A stretch of DNA of 64,000 nt, from contig UQYT01000008.1 in NCBI GenBank assembly GCA_900545405.1, positions 1 to 64,000 on the forward strand. The letters are read 5' to 3'. This DNA is from an uncultured Eubacteriales bacterium (lineage in GTDB: Bacteria; Bacillota; Clostridia; Oscillospirales; Oscillospiraceae). Positions 41,900 to 49,813 of this stretch are shown here, in pieces. The notes beneath the pieces are model-generated. The model was not told the DNA's origin. It saw nothing but the letters and a program-made list of their open reading frames with translations, and did no database searches. The position numbers and the translations under genes are program-made. The first letter of the stretch is position 1. The number at the start of each line of letters is the position of its first letter.

Positions 41900-42963
41900 A
41901 GTTCCTCCGAGTGCTGTTTCAGGCGCTCCGCGCGGTCGGCGGCGATGAGCGCGTCTATTAGCTCGTCGAGCGCGCCGTCCATTATCTGGTCTATCTTGTA
42001 GAGCGTGAGGCCGATGCGGTGATCCGTCACGCGGCCCTGCGGGAAGTTGTAGGTGCGTATGCGCTCGTTGCGCATGCCGGTGCCGACCTGGCTGCGGCGC
42101 TCTGCGGCGATGGCCTCCGCCTGCTTGCGGGCCTCCGCCTCATAGAGCCGCGAGGCGAGTATCTTCATGGCCCGGTCGCGGTTTTTGTACTGGCTGCGCT
42201 CGTCCTGGCACTCGACCACCGTGCCGGTGGGGATGTGCGTTATGCGGATGGCGCTCTCCGTCTTGTTGACGTGCTGGCCGCCCGCGCCGGAGGAGCGGAA
42301 GGTGTCGATTTGCAGGTCGGCGGGGTTTATCTGGAACTCCACCTCGTCCACCTCGGGCAGGACGGCGACGGTGACGGTGCTGGTGTGGATGCGGCCGCCG
42401 GCCTCGGTCTCCGGCACGCGCTGGACGCGGTGGACGCCGGACTCGTACTTGAGGCGCGAATATGCGCCCGCGCCCTCCACGACGAAGCTTATCTCCTTTA
42501 TGCCGCCGAGCTCCGTGTCGTTCACGTTGGCGACCTCGGTCTTCCAGCGCTTGGACTCGGCGTACATGGAGTACATGCGGTAGAGGCTCGAGGCGAAGAG
42601 CGCGGACTCCTCCCCGCCGACGCCGGCGCGTATCTCGATGATGACGTTCTTGCCGTCGTTGGGGTCGCCGGGGAGCATGAGGAGCTTTATCTCCTCGTCC
42701 AGCTCGTCCATGCGGGCCTTGGCGGCCTCGAACTCCTCGTGAGCCAGCTCGCCCATCTCGGGGTCGGAGAGCAGCTCCTTTGCGCTCTCCATGTCGGCCT
42801 CGCACTTGAGATACTCGCGGCAGGCATTGGCCAGGGGCGCGAGCTCCTTCTGCTCCTTGGCGAGCTTGGCGTAGGCCTCGGCGTCGGAGTAGTACTCCGG
42901 GTCTGCCATCTTCCGCTCCAGCTCCTCATATTTTGCCTCTATGTCCCTGAGCCTCTCGAGCAT
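41896..42963 (-). CDS. prfA: Peptide chain release factor 1
   Basis: About 355 residues from the ATG at 42963, with AAGGAG eight bases upstream; an ATG two codons earlier is too close to that site. The GGQ motif (SSGAGGQHVNKTESA, ~229) and the PxT stop-codon-reading motif (as PET in QRVPETEAG, ~182) identify a UAA/UAG release factor. The usual prmC partner is not downstream; the fused tsaC-coaE gene follows instead. Confidence 0.95.
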   Translation of the reverse strand: MLERLRDIEAKYEELERKMADPEYYSDAEAYAKLAKEQKELAPLANACREYLKCEADMESAKELLSDPEMGELAHEEFEAAKARMDELDEEIKLLMLPGDPNDGKNVIIEIRAGVGGEESALFASSLYRMYSMYAESKRWKTEVANVNDTELGGIKEISFVVEGAGAYSRLKYESGVHRVQRVPETEAGGRIHTSTVTVAVLPEVDEVEFQINPADLQIDTFRSSGAGGQHVNKTESAIRITHIPTGTVVECQDERSQYKNRDRAMKILASRLYEAEARKQAEAIAAERRSQVGTGMRNERIRTYNFPQGRVTDHRIGLTLYKIDQIMDGALDELIDALIAADRAERLKQHSEEL

Positions 42964-42996
42964 CCGCATTTCTCCTTTTTGAATCTGTAAATTATA

Positions 42997-43025
42997 TTTA
43001 TATCATACCCGCGCGCCTTTGTAAA
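42997..43025 (-). promoter_or_regulatory. Promoter of the prfA operon
   Basis: On the minus strand TTTACA (43020-43025), a 17-base spacer and TATAAA (42997-43002), within the only AT-rich gap between the MFS and prfA genes. Confidence 0.65.
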
Positions 43026-43034
43026 CGGGACGCC

Positions 43035-44273
43035 TCATCTCCGCCTGGGCAGGGCGAGCGCGGCGACAACGGTGCAGGCGGTCACACTGAGCATGGCGGC
43101 CTGGGCGCCCGCCGAGGCGATGACCGCGCCCATGGCCGCGGGCGAGGTCATGGACGCCAGCGAGACGCCGAACACCACGATGGAAGTGGCCGAGGCCGTC
43201 CGCTCCGGGAACACGTCGCAGCAGATGATGACCAGCGTAGGCACCGTTGCGCCCTGCAAAAGGCCCATGACGCCCGTTATCGCGGCCGCGGCCCAGTCCG
43301 GCATAGGCACGAGCAGGAACACCAGAAACAGCGCCGCCGAGCTCAGCAGCGCGCCGCGGTAAAAGTATCGGGGCGCTATTTTCGTATACACCAGCGGCGA
43401 GAGCAGCCGCATTATGAGCGCGCCGAGGAAGAACACCGTCACCATCAGCCCCGCCGCCGTGAAGCCGTAGCCCCGCACCTCGGAGCAGTAGCGCGGCAGC
43501 CAGGTGGTCACGCCGTTCTGGAAGCAGAGGTTCATGAAGGCCGAGAGCAGGAAGATCCAGGCCCGGCCGTCGCGGAAGATCTCCGCCGGGTTCGCCCGCG
43601 CGCGGCGGCGTATGGCCGACATGTCGGCGTAGGGCGTCTCGGGCACTATGCCCCGGCCAGCCGCAGCCAGCGCCGCGCCCACCGCGACTGCCGCGATGCC
43701 TACGAAGAGGTACGGCCGCGCAAAGCTCTCCGGCCGCGCGGGGCTGACCAGCGCCGTCACGAACACGGGCGCGAGCATGGCCCCGCCGCCGTAAAAGGCG
43801 TGGGCATAGGGCAGCACGCGGTTTTTGCCCGCGCGGAACACGTCCGCGATGAGGCTGTTGGTCAAGAGGTCCACGCTTATGTAGCCCACCCCGCCCGCGA
43901 GCGAGAAGGCCAGCATATACGCATAGGCCGCAGCGCGCGGCGCGATGTCCGGTATCAGCCCCGTGAGCACGCTTGCCGTGCCGAGGAGCAGCAGCCCCGC
44001 CGCGAGGGCGTAGACCTTGTTGAGCCGCTCGCCGAAGAGGCCGAGGAACACGGCCGCGGCGAGGCAGCCCGCGGACTGCACCGTCAGTATCGCGCCGTTT
44101 TGCACCTCGTCTATGCCGAAGTAGGCCATGGCCGCCTCGGCGTTGGTGCCGAAGCCGTTGCAGTAGACTCCGTAGAGCGCAAAGCCCGCGCAGCAGAGCG
44201 CGAACAGCGCGGCCCGGCCCCGCGTCATGAGGCGCGGGGCCGAGGTCTCATGTTCAGCTTGCATCTGTTTCAC
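43035..44273 (-). CDS. Major facilitator superfamily transporter
   Basis: The 412-residue protein has about twelve membrane segments and a central cytoplasmic loop (~205-230). The GTG start at 44273 is preceded by GAGGAGG. It lies 12 bases after the guanine deaminase gene, so uptake or export of a purine or its product is a reasonable guess, but MFS sequence alone does not give the substrate. Confidence 0.85.
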   Translation of the reverse strand: MKQMQAEHETSAPRLMTRGRAALFALCCAGFALYGVYCNGFGTNAEAAMAYFGIDEVQNGAILTVQSAGCLAAAVFLGLFGERLNKVYALAAGLLLLGTASVLTGLIPDIAPRAAAYAYMLAFSLAGGVGYISVDLLTNSLIADVFRAGKNRVLPYAHAFYGGGAMLAPVFVTALVSPARPESFARPYLFVGIAAVAVGAALAAAGRGIVPETPYADMSAIRRRARANPAEIFRDGRAWIFLLSAFMNLCFQNGVTTWLPRYCSEVRGYGFTAAGLMVTVFFLGALIMRLLSPLVYTKIAPRYFYRGALLSSAALFLVFLLVPMPDWAAAAITGVMGLLQGATVPTLVIICCDVFPERTASATSIVVFGVSLASMTSPAAMGAVIASAGAQAAMLSVTACTVVAALALPRRR

Positions 44274-44285
44274 GCGGCGCCCTCC

Positions 44286-45563
44286 TCAGAAGAGCCTGCG
44301 GCCGCGGACGAACTTGTGCTCTATGTCGCGGTCGTCGGAGAGATATATCGTGCGCTCCAGCCTCGAGGGAATGTCGCTCTCCCCCGGCGGGCTGTAGCGG
44401 CGGTCGTCCATAACGATGGCGTCGAACTCCCTGCCGGGCCGGAAACTGCCGGTGTTGAAGAGCTCCCCTCCCCCGGCGGTGCCGAGGTGGAAGGCCTCCG
44501 GCGCGGTGAGGGCGCTCAGGCTGCCGTCCACCAGCCGCCAGCGGAGCTTGGATACCTGTATGGCGTCGGCCATGGCGCGGAAGATGCTCGTCACCGTGCC
44601 GCCCGCCACGTCGCTGCCGAGGCCGGTGTGCAGCCCCATGTCCAGGAAGCGGCGCACGGGGGCGATGCCGCTGGAGACGTTCATGTTCGAGGCCGGGCAG
44701 TGCGCGATGTACACGCCCCTCTCGCGTATGAGCTCCAGCTCCGGCTGCTCCGAGAGCACGCAGTGAGCCATGACCGTCGGCCCGCCCTCGCCGCCGAAGA
44801 GGCCGAAGCGGTCGTAGGCCGCTCCGTAAAAGGCGCTGTCCGGGAAGAGCGAATGCACCAGCTCCACCTCGGCATGGTTCTCGGAGAGGTGCGACTGCAC
44901 GGCAAGGCCGCGCTCGCGCCTTATCCCGCCGAGGCCCTCAAGGAGCTCCGCCGAGCACGAGGGTATGAACCGCGGCGTCAGCATCGGCGTCGTGCGCTCA
45001 TAGCGGCCCTCGGCGGCGTCGAGCCAGGTGCGGACGGAGGAGAGCGCGCTCTCCGCGTCCGGCTCGCGCAGGCCGTCCGGCGCGGCGCTGTCCATGCTGA
45101 CCTTGCCGACCATGGTCACGAGGCCGCTGTCCTCCAGCTGGTCCATGAGCAGCAGCGTGGCCTCGGCGTGGGCAGTGGCAAAGACGCAGGCGCGGGTGTT
45201 CGGGCCGCGGCGCACGTCCTCAACAAAGCGGCGGTAGGCCTCGCGCGCGTACTCGTGGCTCGCGAAGCGGCTCTCCTCCGGGAAGGCGTAGGCGTTCAGC
45301 CAGTCTAGCAGCTCCACGTCCATGCCCGTGCCGCGATAGGCAAACTGCGAGGCGTGGACGTGCAGGTCCACCAGCCCGGGCAGCACCAGCCGCCCCGTGC
45401 AGTCCTCCACCGGCAGCCCTGCCCAGCGCTCCGGTATCTCGCGGAAAATACCGGCGGAGCGCCCGTCCTCACAGACGAGATAGGCTCCGCCGGCGCATTC
45501 CAGCTCTCCCGGGGCGAGGCTGTGGCAGATGTCGCCCTTTATTATGAAGCTGTGTTCAGGCAT
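44286..45563 (-). CDS. guaD: Guanine deaminase (amidohydrolase family)
   Basis: The 425-residue protein has the zinc amidohydrolase pattern with guanine-deaminase-specific segments: PGLVDLHVHASQFAYRG (~62-78; HxH), TPRFIPSCS (~195), SHLSENHAEVE (~225), MAHCVLS (~265) and GLGSDVAGG (~313; catalytic Asp). It converts guanine to xanthine plus ammonia. The start overlaps the end of the radical SAM gene by eight bases. In this window it is the only purine catabolic enzyme. Confidence 0.88.
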   Translation of the reverse strand: MPEHSFIIKGDICHSLAPGELECAGGAYLVCEDGRSAGIFREIPERWAGLPVEDCTGRLVLPGLVDLHVHASQFAYRGTGMDVELLDWLNAYAFPEESRFASHEYAREAYRRFVEDVRRGPNTRACVFATAHAEATLLLMDQLEDSGLVTMVGKVSMDSAAPDGLREPDAESALSSVRTWLDAAEGRYERTTPMLTPRFIPSCSAELLEGLGGIRRERGLAVQSHLSENHAEVELVHSLFPDSAFYGAAYDRFGLFGGEGGPTVMAHCVLSEQPELELIRERGVYIAHCPASNMNVSSGIAPVRRFLDMGLHTGLGSDVAGGTVTSIFRAMADAIQVSKLRWRLVDGSLSALTAPEAFHLGTAGGGELFNTGSFRPGREFDAIVMDDRRYSPPGESDIPSRLERTIYLSDDRDIEHKFVRGRRLF

Positions 45564-46560
45564 CGCGTTTGACTCCTTTGCTCTGCGCCGAGGGGATGAA
45601 TTTGAGGCTGTGCAGGCCGAATTTGCGCACGAGGTAGTCCCGGTTGCAGCCGTGCTGGCCGACGTACTGGCTCATCAGCCGCGCGGGCACCTCGAGCACC
45701 GCGTCCGTGCCCTCGGGGGTGCCCTCGAGCAGCGCCTCGGCCTTTTCGCGCGCTATGCGGGCGCGCACGAGCTCGCCCAGCGCCGGGTGATAGGCCCCGC
45801 CCACGGCGTCGCCGTCGGAGAGGTCCTCCGTCGGGTTCAGGCCCAGGCGGATGACGGGTATGCCCGCCGCCTCGAATACGGGCAAAATGCGCGCGCAGAC
45901 GCGCACGGCGTCCTCCACCGTGTGCTCTGTGTATTTTCCCGCCCGCCAGAGGTCGCAGAGCGCCGTGTCGCGCACTATGACCGTCGGGTAGACCCGGACG
46001 CCGTCCGGCTCCAAGGCCGCTATGCGCCGGGCGGTCTCGACGTCGGACTCGTCGTCCGAGCCGGGCAGGCCGGTCATCATCTGCAATATGAGGCGGAAGC
46101 CCGCGGCCTTTACCGCGCGGGAGGCCGTCACGACGTCCTCCGCCGTGTGGCCGCGGCCCGAGAGGGCCAGGACGCGCTCCGACATCGACTGCGCGCCGAG
46201 CTCCACCGTCTCCACGCCGAAGCGGCGCAGCCGCGCGAGGACGGCGCCGTCAATGGCGTCCGGCCGCGTGGAGAGGCGGATGGAGCTTATCACGCCGCGC
46301 TCGAGGTACGGCTGCGCCGCGCCCAGCAGCGCCTCCTGCTCGGCGTCCGGTATGGCCGTGAACGAGCCGCCGTAAAACGCAAGCTGCCGCCGCGTCCCCT
46401 CCGGGGTGACGCCGGCGGCGCGCTCTATGGCCTCCGCGACGTCCTCCGGGCGCGCGGGGACAAGGCTGCCCGAGATGCGCCTCTGGTTGCAGAAAACGCA
46501 GTCGTTCGGGCAGCCGAGATGCGGCACGAACACGGGTATTATGCTCTCCCTCGCGCTCAC
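45556..46560 (-). CDS. Radical SAM protein, Elp3-like domain
   Basis: The 334-residue protein has a C-x6-C-x2-C-type cluster motif ending in GCPNDCVFCNQRRISG (~16-31), the GGSFTA segment (~64) and the radical SAM barrel motifs (STRPDAID, ELGAQSMSERVL, MMTGLPGSDDES). It resembles the Elongator-3 radical SAM half but lacks the acetyltransferase domain. The gene is regularly found next to rnc in Firmicutes; its substrate is not known to me. GTG start, overlapping rnc by four bases. Confidence 0.85.
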   Translation of the reverse strand: MSARESIIPVFVPHLGCPNDCVFCNQRRISGSLVPARPEDVAEAIERAAGVTPEGTRRQLAFYGGSFTAIPDAEQEALLGAAQPYLERGVISSIRLSTRPDAIDGAVLARLRRFGVETVELGAQSMSERVLALSGRGHTAEDVVTASRAVKAAGFRLILQMMTGLPGSDDESDVETARRIAALEPDGVRVYPTVIVRDTALCDLWRAGKYTEHTVEDAVRVCARILPVFEAAGIPVIRLGLNPTEDLSDGDAVGGAYHPALGELVRARIAREKAEALLEGTPEGTDAVLEVPARLMSQYVGQHGCNRDYLVRKFGLHSLKFIPSAQSKGVKRDA

Positions 46561-47237
46561 GCCTTTAGCGCCTCCAGCGCGGCGTGGGCGGCGGCCTGCT
46601 CGGCCTCCTTCTTGGTCCGGCCGGAGCCGGAGCCTATGGGCTTGCCGTTCAGGCAGACCTCGGAGGTGAACACCTTGTCATGGTCGGGGCCGGACTCGCC
46701 CAGCAGGGCGTAGCTCAGGCTCTGGCCGCTCTTGCGCTGTATGAGCTCCTGCAGCTCCGTCTTGTAGTCGCCGAGCAGCAGCGAGGGGCTGCCGGAGTCC
46801 AGCGCGGAGAGTATGTGCCGCTCTATGAAGCCGCGCGCGGTGTCCATGCCGCCGTCGAGATAGAGCGCCGCGATGACGGCCTCCACCGCGTCGGCGAGGA
46901 TGGAGGCGCGCTGGCGGCCGCCGGTGTGCTCCTCGCCGCGGCCGAGGCGGATGTAGCTGCCCAGGCCCAGCTCCGAGGCGACGGCGTGCAGGCTCTCCTC
47001 ACACACCAGGCGAGCCCTCAGCCGGGTCATCCGGCCCTCGGGCATGTCGGGGAAGCGCCGGAACAGCGCGTCCGCCACCACCATGCCCAAAATCGAGTCG
47101 CCCAGGAACTCCAGCCGCTCGTTGCACTCGCAGCCGGCGGCGCGGCTCTCGTTGGCATAGGAGCTGTGCGTCAGCGCGGTCTCCAAAAGCCTTCTGTCAC
47201 CGAAGCGGTGGCAGAGTTTTTCCTCAAAGGCTTCCAT
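46557..47237 (-). CDS. rnc: Ribonuclease III
   Basis: The 226-residue protein has the catalytic signature NERLEFLGDSILG (~38-50) and a downstream acidic motif (ADAVEAVIAALYLDGG, ~113-128). The C-terminal dsRNA-binding domain (~152-225) ends GRTKKEAEQAAAHAALEAL. It processes rRNA and other structured RNAs. Its start shares one base with the acpP stop. Confidence 0.95.
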   Translation of the reverse strand: MEAFEEKLCHRFGDRRLLETALTHSSYANESRAAGCECNERLEFLGDSILGMVVADALFRRFPDMPEGRMTRLRARLVCEESLHAVASELGLGSYIRLGRGEEHTGGRQRASILADAVEAVIAALYLDGGMDTARGFIERHILSALDSGSPSLLLGDYKTELQELIQRKSGQSLSYALLGESGPDHDKVFTSEVCLNGKPIGSGSGRTKKEAEQAAAHAALEALKA

Positions 47238-47473
47238 CAGTTGCCCGAGGCGTGCTCGACATAGTCGACCAGGTCGCCTATGGTCTTGATGTTCTTGAGG
47301 TCCTCCTCGGAGATCTCGCCGATGCCGAACTCGTCCTCGATGGTCATGCTCAGCTCGACGACGTCGAGGGAGTCGGCGTTCAGGTCGTCGACGAAGTTGG
47401 TGTCGCGCGACAGGCTGTCCTTGTCGACACCGAACTGCTCGGACACGTATCCGATTATCTTTTCGCTGGTCAT
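47237..47473 (-). CDS. acpP: Acyl carrier protein
   Basis: The 78-residue acidic protein carries the phosphopantetheine site NADSLDVVEL. I prefer the ATG at 47473 because GGAGG lies ten bases upstream; an ATG at 47482 overlaps the plsX stop (ATGA) but has the ribosome-binding site directly abutting it. It carries fatty acyl chains; plsX upstream uses acyl-ACP. Confidence 0.93.
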   Translation of the reverse strand: MTSEKIIGYVSEQFGVDKDSLSRDTNFVDDLNADSLDVVELSMTIEDEFGIGEISEEDLKNIKTIGDLVDYVEHASGN

Positions 47474-47478
47474 ATTCC

Positions 47479-48501
47479 TCATTCCTCCGTTTTTACCGCG
47501 CCTGCGGGCAGACGCATGTAGTCTATGTTCTTTTCTATCTCCTCAATAACGCCGGCGCGCGCGAACTGCACGGCCTGCCGTATCGCACTGAAGATGGCCT
47601 CGTCGTTGGACGAGCCGTGGGCCTTGATGACGGGCTTGGAGATGCCGAGCAGCGCCGTGCCGCCGACCTTGTTGACGTCCATCATGTCCTTGAGGCGCTT
47701 GAAGTCGCCCTTGAGCATGAGCGCCGCGAGCTTGTTCTTGGTGCTGGAGAGGAACACGCCCTTGAGCTGGCCCATCAGGAACTTTATCATGCCCTCGCAG
47801 CTCTTGAGCATGATGTTGCCCGTGAAGCCGTCCGTCACGATGACGTCCACGTCCCCGCTGAGCGCGGCGGAGCCCTCGACGTTGCCGATGAAGTTTATGC
47901 GGCCCTCGTCGGAGACGCGCTTGAGCGCCGTCCAGGCCTGCTTTTGCAGCTCCGTGCCCTTGGTCTCCTCCGTGCCGTTATTGAGCAGGCCGACCCTCGG
48001 GTTCGGGCAGCCGAGGATGTACTTGGAGTAGAAGCTGCCCATGAAGGCGAACTGCAGCAGGTACTCGCTGGTGCACTCCGCGTTCGCGCCGCAGTCTATG
48101 AGCATGACGCCCCTGCCGCCGTTGGGGATGACCGGCCCGAACGCCGCGCGGCGGATGCCGCGGATGCGCTTTACGGTGAGCGTGGCGCCCGTGAGCAGCG
48201 CGCCGGTGCTGCCTGCGGAGACCACGGCGTCGCCCCTGCCCTCCTTGAGCAGGTTCAGCGCCACGGCCATGGAGGAGTCCTTCTTCCTCCGCGTCGCCGT
48301 GCTCGGGTCGTCCTCCATCGAGATGACCTCGCGGGCGTCGACTATCTCTATGCCGCTCTCGCCGCCGAGGTGACGCTCGATGTCCTCGCGCCTGCCGACC
48401 AGCGTAACGTCCACGCCCAGCTCGCGCTTTGCACGGACCGCGCCCGCTACGGGCGCCTGCGGCGCATTGTCGCCGCCCATGGCGTCAATTATTACCCTCA
48501 A
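47479..48501 (-). CDS. plsX: Phosphate acyltransferase
   Basis: The 340-residue protein starts IIDAMGGDNAP, the invariant PlsX N-terminus, and has ALLTGATLTVKRI, a segment around VGLLNNGTEETKGTE, and VTDGFTGNIMLKSCEG. It makes acyl-phosphate from acyl-ACP for phospholipid synthesis. The start is TTG, with GGGAGG eight bases before, and overlaps the trmFO end by 17 bases. Confidence 0.95.
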   Translation of the reverse strand: MRVIIDAMGGDNAPQAPVAGAVRAKRELGVDVTLVGRREDIERHLGGESGIEIVDAREVISMEDDPSTATRRKKDSSMAVALNLLKEGRGDAVVSAGSTGALLTGATLTVKRIRGIRRAAFGPVIPNGGRGVMLIDCGANAECTSEYLLQFAFMGSFYSKYILGCPNPRVGLLNNGTEETKGTELQKQAWTALKRVSDEGRINFIGNVEGSAALSGDVDVIVTDGFTGNIMLKSCEGMIKFLMGQLKGVFLSSTKNKLAALMLKGDFKRLKDMMDVNKVGGTALLGISKPVIKAHGSSNDEAIFSAIRQAVQFARAGVIEEIEKNIDYMRLPAGAVKTEE

Positions 48502-49813
48502 AGCTCAGGACCTCCCTATCTTTAAGCATAGCCTCTATGATGCCGAGCGAGCGGGCCGAGAGCTCCGCGTTCTTGTTGCGCTTGCCCTTTACCCGATAGC
48601 CCAGCGGCGTTATTATGCCGAAGTTCACGTTCATGGGCTGGAAGTCGCCCACGCTGCCGCCGGATATGTACTGCGCCAGCGCGCCTATCGCCGTCTCCGC
48701 GGGGAAATCCGCCGCGGGCAGGCCCAGCAGCCGCGCCGCCGTCTCTATGCCCACCAGCATGCCCGAGGCCGCGGACTCCACATAGCCCTCCACGCCGGTC
48801 ATCTGGCCCGCAAAGGAGATGCGCGGGTCGGCCTTCAGGCGGTAGTACCTGTCCAGCAGCCGGGGAGAGTCGAGATATGTGTTCCGGTGCATGACGCCGT
48901 AGCGCACGAACTCCGCGTTCCGCAGCGCCGGTATCATCGAGAACACCCGCTTCTGCTCCCCGAAGGTCAGGTGCGTCTGGAAGCCCACGAGGTTGAAGAG
49001 CGTGCCCTCCGCGTTGTCGCGCCGGAGCTGCACGACGGCCCAATCCTCCGCGCCGGTATGCGGATTCGTGAGCCCCACGGGCTTCATCGGCCCGTAGCGC
49101 AGCGTGTCGAACCCGCGCCGGGCCATGACCTCGACGGGCATGCAGCCTTCGAACACCGCGCCGTCGTCAAAGCCGTGCACGGGGGCCTCCTTCGCCGTTC
49201 TCAGCTCGGTCACGAAGGCCTCGTACTCCTCCTTCGTCATGGGGCAGTTTACATAATCCGCCGTGCCCTTGCCGTATCGCGAGGCGAGGTAGGCACTCTC
49301 CATGTCCACGCTCTCGAGCGTGACGATGGGGGCCACGGCGTCGTAAAAGTGCAAATCGAACTCGGGGCAGAGCTTCACGATGGCGTCGGCCATGGCGTCG
49401 CTCGTGAGCGGGCCGGTGGCGATGACCGTCTCGCCCTCGGGTATCTCCGTGAGCTCGCGCTCCTCGACCTCGATGTTCGGGCAGGCGCGCAGGCGCTCGG
49501 TTATATAGCGCGAGAAGCCCTCGCGGTCCACGGCCAGGGCGCCGCCGGCGGCGACACGGTTCTTGTCCGCGGACTCCATGACGAGGGAGCCTAGGCGGCG
49601 CATCTCCTCCTTGAGCAGGCCGACGGCGTTGGTCAGCTCGTCGCTGCGCAGGGAGTTCGAGCACACGAGCTCGGCAAAGTCCGGCGACACGTGCGCGGGG
49701 CTGTATTTGCCCGGCTTCATCTCCACAAGGCGCACGGGGATGCCGCGCCGGGCCAGCTGCCAGGCGCACTCGCTGCCTGCGAGCCCCGCGCCCGCCACTG
49801 TGACGGGCCTCAT
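48485..49813 (-). CDS. trmFO: Folate-dependent tRNA (uracil-5-)-methyltransferase
   Basis: The 442-residue flavoprotein has the FAD-binding GAGLAGSECAW motif (~7-17), the CSNSLRSDEL segment (~50-59) with the conserved cysteine region, and the C-terminal PMNVNFGIITPL. It forms ribothymidine at tRNA position 54 using methylene-tetrahydrofolate, the Gram-positive alternative to TrmA. It overlaps topA by four bases. Confidence 0.95.
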   Translation of the reverse strand: MRPVTVAGAGLAGSECAWQLARRGIPVRLVEMKPGKYSPAHVSPDFAELVCSNSLRSDELTNAVGLLKEEMRRLGSLVMESADKNRVAAGGALAVDREGFSRYITERLRACPNIEVEERELTEIPEGETVIATGPLTSDAMADAIVKLCPEFDLHFYDAVAPIVTLESVDMESAYLASRYGKGTADYVNCPMTKEEYEAFVTELRTAKEAPVHGFDDGAVFEGCMPVEVMARRGFDTLRYGPMKPVGLTNPHTGAEDWAVVQLRRDNAEGTLFNLVGFQTHLTFGEQKRVFSMIPALRNAEFVRYGVMHRNTYLDSPRLLDRYYRLKADPRISFAGQMTGVEGYVESAASGMLVGIETAARLLGLPAADFPAETAIGALAQYISGGSVGDFQPMNVNFGIITPLGYRVKGKRNKNAELSARSLGIIEAMLKDREVLSFEGNN

